Part shown: positions 9,128-17,124 of the stretch, in pieces | How positions within the stretch are numbered: the first letter of the stretch is position 1 | Layout: each line of letters begins with the position of its first letter | Source of the DNA: Bacteroidia bacterium | GTDB taxonomy: Bacteria > Bacteroidota > Bacteroidia > NS11-12g > UBA955 | Assembly (NCBI GenBank): GCA_023228875.1 | Contig: JALOAG010000006.1 | Span: 76,520 to 140,519, forward strand | Direction of reading: 5' to 3' | Length of the DNA stretch: 64,000 bases | Made by a program: the position numbers and the translations under genes | Notes under the pieces: model-generated | Seen by the model: the letters and a program-made list of their open reading frames with translations, nothing else | The model's database searches: none | What the model was told of the DNA's origin: nothing

Positions 9128-10510
9128 ATGAAATTTGAGAGAAGACCATGGGCAGAGCCCTACAAAATCAAAGTAGTTGAACCTTTGAAAATGACAACAC
9201 AATCTGATAGAGAGAAATTCATTAAAGAGGCTGGGTACAATACATTTTTGTTACGTTCAGAAGATGTTTACATAGACCTTTTAACCGACAGCGGAACCAA
9301 TGCCATGAGTGACAACCAATGGGCAGGCATGATGCTCGGAGATGAAGCTTATGCAGGAAGCACCAACTACTACCATCTTGAAGCTAATGTTAGAAAATAC
9401 TATGGTTACAAACATTTGGTGCCAACGCACCAAGGCAGAGGAGCAGAAAATTTACTTTCTCAATGTCTAATTAAGCCCGGTCAATATGTTCCCGGAAACA
9501 TGTATTTCACAACCACCAGAGCCCACCAAGAATTGGCTGGCGGAACTTTTGTAGATGTTATTATTGATGAAGCACATGATTCTCAGATTCAACACCCATT
9601 CAAAGGAAACGTCAGCTTAGAAAAATTCAGCAATTTGATTGATAAAGTTGGGGCAATAAATATTGCTTACATCACGATTGGAGCAACAGTGAATATGGCA
9701 GGGGGACAACCCGTTTCTATGGCAAACATCAAGGCTGTTCATAAACTTGCACACCAACACGGAATTAAAGTGGTATTAGATGCCACTCGCGCAATGGAAA
9801 ACGCATATTTTATCCAGCAAAGAGAAGAAGGCTATCAAAACAAATCTGTTGCAGAAATTTTGAAAGAATTTGCATCTTATTCAGATGCTGCCACAATGAG
9901 CGGCAAGAAAGACCTTTTGGTCAATATTGGTGGATTTATTGCACTGAATGATGACGATGTCTTTGAAGAATTACGAAATATGGTAGTTCTATATGAAGGC
10001 TTGCATACTTACGGAGGTTTAGCAGGGCGCGATATGGAGGCTATGGCAAGAGGTATGGAAGAAGCGATACAAGATGACCACATGAAAGCCCGTGTAGAAC
10101 AAGTCGGTTATTTGGGGGAGTTATTAGACCATTACAACATCCCGACCGTAAAACCTTTTGGCGGACATGCTATTTTTCTTGATGCAAAACGATTTTACCC
10201 ACATATTCCTCAAACACAATATCCGGCTCAAACCTTAGCTGCAGAACTCTATGTAAATTCAGGTGTTCGTACCATGGAAAGAGGTGTAGTTTCTGCCGGC
10301 AGAAACAAGGAAACCGGAGAAGAATATTTTCCGGCATTAGAACTTGTACGACTTACCATTCCAAGAAGGGTTTATACTCAAGCCCACCTCGACATTACCG
10401 CATATTCCGTTGCAGAAGTGTTTGAAAATCGCAGTAAAGTAACAGGGTTAAAAATGATTTACGAACCCAAGTACCTTCGATTCTTCCAAGCAAGATTCGA
10501 AAAACTCTAA
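9128..10510 (+). CDS. tpl: Tyrosine phenol-lyase (beta-tyrosinase)
   Basis: The 460-residue PLP enzyme is colinear with known tyrosine phenol-lyases: LTDSGTNAMSDNQWAGMM, PTHQGRGAENLLSQ, MSGKKD with the PLP lysine near residue 258, and a C-terminus with LRFFQARF. It would split tyrosine into phenol, pyruvate and ammonia. Tryptophanases are close relatives, but this protein has the arginine of GVRTMERG that binds the phenol-side substrate in tyrosine phenol-lyase; tryptophanases have an aliphatic residue there. It is monocistronic, with a dyad in its leader and a strong terminator 70 nt downstream. Confidence 0.86.
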   Translation: MKFERRPWAEPYKIKVVEPLKMTTQSDREKFIKEAGYNTFLLRSEDVYIDLLTDSGTNAMSDNQWAGMMLGDEAYAGSTNYYHLEANVRKYYGYKHLVPTHQGRGAENLLSQCLIKPGQYVPGNMYFTTTRAHQELAGGTFVDVIIDEAHDSQIQHPFKGNVSLEKFSNLIDKVGAINIAYITIGATVNMAGGQPVSMANIKAVHKLAHQHGIKVVLDATRAMENAYFIQQREEGYQNKSVAEILKEFASYSDAATMSGKKDLLVNIGGFIALNDDDVFEELRNMVVLYEGLHTYGGLAGRDMEAMARGMEEAIQDDHMKARVEQVGYLGELLDHYNIPTVKPFGGHAIFLDAKRFYPHIPQTQYPAQTLAAELYVNSGVRTMERGVVSAGRNKETGEEYFPALELVRLTIPRRVYTQAHLDITAYSVAEVFENRSKVTGLKMIYEPKYLRFFQARFEKL

Positions 10511-10580
10511 GTATTTAATAAACATTACATGTCATCAATCACGATTCATGTGTTAATACAACAATTCTTTAGAAAGAATA

Positions 10581-10620
10581 CAATCCGAGCTACTGTAAAG
10601 CAGCTCGGATTGCTTTTTTT
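10581..10620 (+). terminator. Rho-independent terminator after tpl
   Basis: An 11-bp perfect stem (CAATCCGAGCT with AGCTCGGATTG) and a 10-nt loop are followed by a run of T. Confidence 0.9.
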
Positions 10621-10761
10621 ACTGAACAACAGTGTAACAGAATTGTCTGTTTGGAAAGGGTGTTTATATTTGTGAGGGATTAACGTTTTGTTAGAACAAC
10701 GATAGAACGTTATGCCTTTAATGAAAAATAAAGTAATATTGTAACTCTAAATTTAATTCTT

Positions 10762-13497
10762 ATGAAAAGAGTCTTTACAAATCTCCTCTTGTTATCATTC
10801 TTAACAATCATAACACCTCATGTTTATTCGCAAATCAGTACTGCGAATGTAAAAATCATTGACAACAGTCATAAATTCTCTGCCTCAGATATAGACAGAC
10901 GTTCTGCTACCAACCCAACCCCATGTTCCACTGATACCATAGAATATGCACGGTACAATGCGACCGGATTCTATGTGGTTACAGGTAACAGCGGAAGAGG
11001 TTTAGCGCAGTTTTATGGCGCACCACAGAAGTTGACGATATCAGGGGCAACTTTTTATGCTTACATTTCAAGCAATCCCCCTACCCCACTCACTTCGAAG
11101 GTTTATGTCAATTTATATAAAGCCGGAAGCGACTCTTTACCTAGTGGTTCACCATTAAGAAGTGATACAATTACACTGGATTCTACTTTCGGTAACGGAC
11201 TGCTAACCAACATTGTTAAACATGCTAGTTTTACACCAATCACCATAAGCTACGATTATATTATTGCTGTAGAAACTGACGTAAATGACACCCTGAGTAT
11301 GGGAATTGTTGCCAACGACTGGGCGAATAACAATGGAAAAGGACGGTCTTTTAATGCCGGTTCTATTAACGGCACTTGGTATAGAGGAAGAAACTTGAAT
11401 GTTGGCGGGGTGGTTTTTGATTGCGATATTCTAATCAATCCTCATGTAAAATATGATTTAGCAACTGATTTTGAAATTACTAATCAGTGTTTCAAACCCG
11501 GCACAACCGTAAACTTTAAAAATAAAAACAAAAACAGTGTTGTTTCAAGTATATTCTACAACTACAGGGCATTTTACAATCAAGAAATGTTCAGCCACAT
11601 TTGGAATTATGATGTAGATGGTTCGCCTTTTAGTGGAAGTTATGCAATAGATGGGCAATCTGTTTATTCTCAAAACAAACCTTACACAGTTAGATTGGCT
11701 ACACAGTTATTACAATGGACGAATTTTAAATATTGTTACGATACTGCCATTTACACAATTTATCCAAAACCTGAAACACCCTCTATACTGGGTGGTTCTA
11801 TACTTTGTGAAGGAAGTAACACAAAACTGAATATAGCACCTCCATTAAACACAACAGTACGTTGGACATTAGACAACAATACAGATACAACTGGTTATGC
11901 TTTTGGAGACACACTCACAACGCCAAATCTAAATACTACATCAAACTTTTATGCCCGCGTTTCCAATGGCGTATGCTTGAGTGATGCAGGTTCAGTAAAC
12001 ATTCCGGTTTATCCTTATCCTGCTGCACCAACTGTGAAAAATGATTCTATTTGTTCCGGTTCTCGTGCAACTTTAGTTGCACTATCTGTTGGCTCTCTTT
12101 CTATGCATTGGTATAAAGACACAACAGGCAGCAACTCTTTCTTTAATGGCAATATTTACCAAACTCCTGTTTTAAATGCCGATACATTTTTTTATGTTAG
12201 AGCCAGCAATTATTCATGCTACAGCCCAGGATTTGTAAGAGTTGAAGCATTAGTAGGCAGCAATTTTGCACCCCAAGAACCAACCTATTATGGAGACACA
12301 ACAGTTTGTGGTAGCACAAATCCAACCATTTCTTTAACTGCAACTACTCCAAACCCTGATATCATCAGATGGTTCACACAAGCAAGTGGCGGCAGTCCTG
12401 TAGCAACCGGCACCTCCTACTCATTTCAATCTCCAATTCAACGCGGAACATACAACTATTTTGTTGAAGCATGGAACGGGTCTTGTGCAAGTTCAAGAAT
12501 CATTGCAACCGTTGTTGTAGATGACGCTCCTGCTGTTTCTTTTACTGAAGGTTCGCAAGGTTGCGTTGGTCTCCTTTCATACGTTAAAGCCAGAGTTCCT
12601 TACGGAAATTTGAACTGGTTTGATAACAACAATAATTATATCAGTTCTGATTCTGTGATTACAATCAAGGGAGCCACCCATGATTCAACACTTTATCTAG
12701 AAACATACTCAGGAACCTGTATTGCTGCCAATAGAGTACCCGTTACAGCCGTCATTAACACCCCTCCTGATTTTGATTTTATTGCCAATGATACTATTTG
12801 CAGCAATAGCTTTGGCATACTAAAAGCAGGTGTACCTTTTGGTGATATTCTTTGGTATGAACACGAAAATGACACCATCCCTTTTGCATTAGGAAATTCA
12901 TTTACAACCCCTATATTGCTTGGAAATATTGACTATTATATTAACACTCGTTATAACGGTTGTTTTAGCACTAAGTCCAAAATTTCTGTATTAGTGAATC
13001 CAAGACCATTCTCCGGATTTTTCTATGATTTAATGAAGAATAATACAATAAAGCTCACACCGCTTCAGGCATCAGGCAATGCTTATGATTGGGATTTTGG
13101 AGACGGAAGTACCGCAACAGATATCTCTCCTACTCATCAATATCAAGATACAGGTCATTACAATGTTAGATTAATCTTAACTTCTATTAAGAATGGTTGC
13201 AAAGACACAACTGTAAACAATGTTTATGTCCCTTGGGTTGATAATTCTTCTGTTGTACAAATTGACAAGGGTTCTTTTATGATATACCCCAACCCTTCTC
13301 AAACATTCTTTTTAATTGACAACAAAGAATATGCAGGCAATACTCCGCTTACTATTTATAACACTAAAGGTCAAATCGTATTTGAAAAAATGCTGAATAT
13401 GCAACCCAATGAGGCAATTAAAATTGAGCATCATTTGCCCTCAGGTTTATACTTTATAAGCATAGGCAAAGAAATAAGGAAAATTGCCATTGAATAA
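10762..13497 (+). CDS. Secreted multidomain Ig-like/PKD protein with T9SS C-terminal sorting domain
   Basis: The 911-residue protein starts with a signal peptide (MKRVFTNLLLLSFLTIITPHVYSQ). The middle holds several Ig-like repeats, each with a WY/WF strand and a paired cysteine. A PKD domain follows (WDFGDGSTATDISPTHQYQDTG). The end (MIYPNPSQTFFLID to FISIGKEIRKIAIE) is a type A Por-secretion sorting domain, directing export by the type IX system and attachment to the surface. Binding partner unknown. The repeated cell-adhesion modules suggest an adhesin. A near-consensus promoter TAATATTG lies at 10734-10741. Confidence 0.85.
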   Translation: MKRVFTNLLLLSFLTIITPHVYSQISTANVKIIDNSHKFSASDIDRRSATNPTPCSTDTIEYARYNATGFYVVTGNSGRGLAQFYGAPQKLTISGATFYAYISSNPPTPLTSKVYVNLYKAGSDSLPSGSPLRSDTITLDSTFGNGLLTNIVKHASFTPITISYDYIIAVETDVNDTLSMGIVANDWANNNGKGRSFNAGSINGTWYRGRNLNVGGVVFDCDILINPHVKYDLATDFEITNQCFKPGTTVNFKNKNKNSVVSSIFYNYRAFYNQEMFSHIWNYDVDGSPFSGSYAIDGQSVYSQNKPYTVRLATQLLQWTNFKYCYDTAIYTIYPKPETPSILGGSILCEGSNTKLNIAPPLNTTVRWTLDNNTDTTGYAFGDTLTTPNLNTTSNFYARVSNGVCLSDAGSVNIPVYPYPAAPTVKNDSICSGSRATLVALSVGSLSMHWYKDTTGSNSFFNGNIYQTPVLNADTFFYVRASNYSCYSPGFVRVEALVGSNFAPQEPTYYGDTTVCGSTNPTISLTATTPNPDIIRWFTQASGGSPVATGTSYSFQSPIQRGTYNYFVEAWNGSCASSRIIATVVVDDAPAVSFTEGSQGCVGLLSYVKARVPYGNLNWFDNNNNYISSDSVITIKGATHDSTLYLETYSGTCIAANRVPVTAVINTPPDFDFIANDTICSNSFGILKAGVPFGDILWYEHENDTIPFALGNSFTTPILLGNIDYYINTRYNGCFSTKSKISVLVNPRPFSGFFYDLMKNNTIKLTPLQASGNAYDWDFGDGSTATDISPTHQYQDTGHYNVRLILTSIKNGCKDTTVNNVYVPWVDNSSVVQIDKGSFMIYPNPSQTFFLIDNKEYAGNTPLTIYNTKGQIVFEKMLNMQPNEAIKIEHHLPSGLYFISIGKEIRKIAIE

Positions 13498-13504
13498 ATA
13501 AAGG

Positions 13505-14482
13505 TTATTTTGAAGCTGCACGTTGCAGCCTATCATTAATTGCCCTGCCTAAACCAATTTCCGGTAATCGCAGGGCAATTATTTTTTTATAAGATGCTGC
13601 ATCCAGCTGTCTGATAAAAGCATACAAATGATGCGCTGCTTCATACGTGTCTGCTTTAGCTGAGAGATTGAGCACACTTCCAAACCCTTGCAGATTCATA
13701 GTTTCCCCAAACACCAATAATGCAGTTTGGCTTCTTTCATGCTCATCCATTACAAGTACTCTTTTTTCAAAATCCTTTTTGTCTAACAAGTCCATTTGTG
13801 TTGTTGGGCTATAATGTTTATCAAGCTGACCGGACACATCAGGATTTGAACTTTTATGAATTTTCACAGCCAACTTCTCTCCTACGGTTTCTTCAATATT
13901 TTCAATTGAAATGCCACCCAATCGCCAAAGTTCAATAGCATTATCTTTATAGCCTAAGATTGTAGATTCTATTCCAATTTGACAACTTCCGCCATCCAAA
14001 ATATAATCCACTTTATCACCGAGTTGCGCTTGGACATGTTGAGCCGTAGTAGGGCTAACATATCCAAAGGGATTTGCACTTGGAGCCGCAAGAGGAAAGT
14101 CTATAGCAGTTAACAATCTTAGGGTAAGCGGATGAGCCGGCACTCTAACTGCTACAATAGGGCTTCCGGCTGTAATCATATCAGGCACAATCGCCACTTT
14201 GGGTGCTGCTAATGTTAGCGGTCCTGGCCAATATTTGCTTGCAAGGAAATCAAATTGGGGTGGATAGTTGTCTAAGAGTGCAAATCCAGCTTTTGCTGAT
14301 GCACAATGGAGTATTAAAGGGTCAAAAAAAGGACGGTTTTTTGCTTCAAAAATGGAGGCAACTGCTTTTAAATTATAAGCATTTGCAGCTAAGCCATAAA
14401 CTGTTTCGGTTGGAATCGCCACCAATTTACCTGCTTTCAACAGAGAAGCAGCTAATTCAATATCGTCACCAATTTGTGTCAA
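13505..14482 (-). CDS. L-threonylcarbamoyladenylate synthase (Sua5/YwlC family)
   Basis: The 325-residue protein has an N-terminal YrdC domain (AIPTETVYGLAANA, KNRPFFDPLILH, PSANPFGYVSPT) and a C-terminal extension like Sua5. It makes threonylcarbamoyl-AMP for the t6A modification of ANN-decoding tRNAs. The frame has no ATG start: an in-frame stop lies two codons upstream of a TTG at 14482, so TTG is used. It follows the sigma-54 response regulator gene by 19 nt on the same strand. Confidence 0.85.
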   Translation of the reverse strand: MTQIGDDIELAASLLKAGKLVAIPTETVYGLAANAYNLKAVASIFEAKNRPFFDPLILHCASAKAGFALLDNYPPQFDFLASKYWPGPLTLAAPKVAIVPDMITAGSPIVAVRVPAHPLTLRLLTAIDFPLAAPSANPFGYVSPTTAQHVQAQLGDKVDYILDGGSCQIGIESTILGYKDNAIELWRLGGISIENIEETVGEKLAVKIHKSSNPDVSGQLDKHYSPTTQMDLLDKKDFEKRVLVMDEHERSQTALLVFGETMNLQGFGSVLNLSAKADTYEAAHHLYAFIRQLDAASYKKIIALRLPEIGLGRAINDRLQRAASK

Positions 14483-14501
14483 GACCTATATCCTCAAGTT
14501 C

Positions 14502-15866
14502 TTATGAACCCCTCTTCAGTCCGTATTTATCGATTTTGTTATATAAATGGCTTCGTTGAATGTCAATTTGAGAGGCTGTTTTAGCAACATTCCACGCATT
14601 TTGGGTTAGTTTATAATTCAAAAAGATTTTTTCTGAATAATCCTTAAAATCCTGAAACTTATCATGTTTTGTGATATCAACTGATTCAATTCCTTTAATC
14701 ACCTGTGATGGGTTAGAATAACTCAACACATCATCTGCTGTTATCTTTTTGTCACACAAAATCACGAGCCTTTCAATAACATTGCGTAACTCTCTGATAT
14801 TTCCAGACCATTTAACATTTTGCAATTCTTTGAGTGCATCCACTGTAAATGATTTGAGTGTTTGTCCGGACTCTTCACAGATTTCTCTCAAAAATTTTTC
14901 TGCTAAAATCGGTATATCATCTTTTCTTTCATTAAGCGTAGGAACATGAATAAGAATCACACTGAGTCTATGATATAAATCGAGTCGAAAATTTCCTTTT
15001 TCAATTTCTTCATTCAAGTTCTTATTAGTAGCAGCAATAATTCTCACATCCACTTTAATACCTTTATCACCTCCTACTCTATTGATTATACCTTCTTGAA
15101 TTGCACGCAACACTTTTGCTTGAGCAGCCATACTCATATCTCCAATTTCATCCAAAAAGAGAGTACCGCCATTTGCCTGTTCAAACTTGCCTATTCTTTG
15201 TTTAATAGCAGTTGTAAAAGCTCCTTTTTCATGTCCAAACAACTCACTCTCAATCAACTCGGAAGGGATGGCAGCGCAATTCACCTCAATAAAAGGTGCA
15301 TTTGCCCTATGGCTTTTTTCATGCAGCCATCTTGCTACTAATTCTTTACCTGTGCCGTTTTCTCCGGTAATTAACACTCTTGCATCTGTGGGTGCAACTT
15401 TCTCTATTGTGTTCTTGATATTGACAACCGATGGAGATTCGCCTAAAATATCTTTTGTTTTTGATATCTTTCTTTTTAGAATCCTGGTTTCAACCACCAA
15501 ATTACTTTTGTCAATAGCATTCTTAATAGTAATGAGCAACCTATTCAAATCAGGGGGTTTTGTAATAAAGTCGTATGCACCTTTACGCACAGAGTCAACA
15601 GCAACTTCAATAGAACCATGTCCTGAAATCATGATAATCGGCACATCAGGAGCTAAATCATTGGCTTTAGCCAAAAACTCAAGCCCATCCATACCGGGCA
15701 TCTTAATATCTGAAAGTACAACATCATAAAGATTTTCACCGAGTGCAACTAAACCATCTTTGCCGCTTTCTGCAACATCAACAGCATATCCTTCAAAACT
15801 CAGAATTTCCTTTAGCGTATCTCTTATTGCCTTTTCGTCATCTACAACTAAAATTTTAGCTATCAT
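14502..15866 (-). CDS. Sigma-54-dependent response regulator (NtrC family)
   Basis: About 454 residues in three parts. First is a receiver domain with acidic pocket VDDE and the phosphoacceptor in DVVLSDIKMPG. Second is an AAA+ domain with Walker A GENGTGKE and Walker B GGTLFLDEIG. Third is a short Fis-type helix-turn-helix (ASQIDIQRSHLYNKIDKYGLK). The sigma-54 contact loop reads GAFTTA instead of GAFTGA. The ATG at 15866 is preferred because it begins MIAKILVVDDE; a further-upstream start would run over a CATCTTTG promoter-like box at 15889-15896. No histidine kinase is adjacent. Confidence 0.88.
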   Translation of the reverse strand: MIAKILVVDDEKAIRDTLKEILSFEGYAVDVAESGKDGLVALGENLYDVVLSDIKMPGMDGLEFLAKANDLAPDVPIIMISGHGSIEVAVDSVRKGAYDFITKPPDLNRLLITIKNAIDKSNLVVETRILKRKISKTKDILGESPSVVNIKNTIEKVAPTDARVLITGENGTGKELVARWLHEKSHRANAPFIEVNCAAIPSELIESELFGHEKGAFTTAIKQRIGKFEQANGGTLFLDEIGDMSMAAQAKVLRAIQEGIINRVGGDKGIKVDVRIIAATNKNLNEEIEKGNFRLDLYHRLSVILIHVPTLNERKDDIPILAEKFLREICEESGQTLKSFTVDALKELQNVKWSGNIRELRNVIERLVILCDKKITADDVLSYSNPSQVIKGIESVDITKHDKFQDFKDYSEKIFLNYKLTQNAWNVAKTASQIDIQRSHLYNKIDKYGLKRGS

Positions 15867-15921
15867 ACTTAGTGTATAGTTTATTATGCAAAGATGCATT
15901 TCATATTAGTATAATTCAGCA

Positions 15922-17070
15922 TTGTGTATAATCGGTTTAAAATTAAAAATAAGCACTTATTTTGCCGCTACTTCTCTGTCTATTTTGAAAAGAATACACT
16001 ATCACAACCTTGATGCAATTAGATTCATTGCTTTTTTCAAAGTATTTCTGCTTCATTTACCTGAAGGTATAAACACCCCGGTTTTTAATTTTCTAAAACA
16101 AGGAGGAGGAACCGGAGTGTCAATATTCTTTGTACTCAGCGGATTCCTTATTAGTGATATTTTAATTAAGCAATGTAACCAATATGGACATGTGAATCCT
16201 ATAACATTTCTAATTAGAAGAGCTTTTAGAATATGGCCTCTTTTCTTTTTGGGTGTTGCGATTGCCTATATGGGTATTGCACTAACCTCTTATTTCGGCA
16301 TTTCTCAAAGTGAAGGCTATATGCCTAAGCCTATATTTTCGTTTTTGTTTTTAGAAAATTACAAATCAATTTTAGAAGGTACTTATCCGCGCGGAGTTCC
16401 ATTGCAAGTATTTTGGTCATTATGCATAGAAGAACATTTTTACTTACTGTGGATTTTACTTTTTATGTTTGTTCCAATCAAGCATGTAGTGAAAGTATTT
16501 GGCGGACTTTGGCTATTGGCTATAACCACACGATATTTAACATTAAAATACTTACCTGAGTATCATATCAACGGCAGTGAAATTATTACATCACTTGATT
16601 ACTTTGCTGTCGGAGGCTTGGTGGCAGCTTATCGCAATCAATTACTTCCTTTCAAATTTGACTACCAGAATCGCTTTATACGTTTGGCAACTATTAGCAT
16701 CGCGATTGGCTATATTATCTTGCAACATCTCTGGTTTGAATATTTGGGTATTTTCGGCATTACCACCTCTGCATTCGTTTATGGCATGTTCATTTGGGTA
16801 ATGACAGCTCAATCAACAAAAAACTTCATAAAAGACAATGCAATGATTTCAAGACTCGGAATCATTAGTTATGGCTTATATGTTTTTCATACTCCAATAA
16901 TACTGTCACTTCGTAAACTATATGACTTTGCAGCCATAGAATACCAAAGTAGTATTGGGATATTACTTTTTTCAATTCTTGCCCTTGCTCTTTCTATTAT
17001 TGTTGCATGGCTTTCATATAACTTTTATGAGGGTTGGTTTCTCAAAATCCGAGAGAAGTACTGGAAATAA
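15922..17070 (+). CDS. Acyltransferase family 3 membrane protein (OafA/YrhL type)
   Basis: The product is a polytopic membrane protein with about ten spans and the family hallmarks: LDAIRFIAFF at the N-terminus, a LSGFLIS motif, RRAFRIWPLF, and SLCIEEHFYL. Such enzymes transfer acyl groups to exported sugars or lipids. No ATG is available at the 5' end; the frame opens at a TTG at 15922, and another TTG at 15985 would start just before the conserved region, so the start is uncertain. It converges on secDF with a bidirectional terminator between. Confidence 0.82.
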   Translation: MCIIGLKLKISTYFAATSLSILKRIHYHNLDAIRFIAFFKVFLLHLPEGINTPVFNFLKQGGGTGVSIFFVLSGFLISDILIKQCNQYGHVNPITFLIRRAFRIWPLFFLGVAIAYMGIALTSYFGISQSEGYMPKPIFSFLFLENYKSILEGTYPRGVPLQVFWSLCIEEHFYLLWILLFMFVPIKHVVKVFGGLWLLAITTRYLTLKYLPEYHINGSEIITSLDYFAVGGLVAAYRNQLLPFKFDYQNRFIRLATISIAIGYIILQHLWFEYLGIFGITTSAFVYGMFIWVMTAQSTKNFIKDNAMISRLGIISYGLYVFHTPIILSLRKLYDFAAIEYQSSIGILLFSILALALSIIVAWLSYNFYEGWFLKIREKYWK

Positions 17071-17104
17071 AAAAGTTGTGCATTGGGCAATACACAACTT
17101 TTTT
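17068..17104. terminator. Bidirectional terminator between convergent genes
   Basis: AAAAAGTTGTG and CACAACTTTTTT form a stem with A-rich and T-rich flanks on either side, so it can end transcription from both the acyltransferase and secDF genes. Confidence 0.8.
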
Positions 17105-17124
17105 CAATTACTTAAAATTTAGGA

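Noticed and set aside
10681..10720. GTTAGAACAACGATAGAACG followed by TTATGCC, resembling an attC core box
   Set aside because: Too short, no paired stem of the attC type, and no cassette around it; taken as chance similarity.
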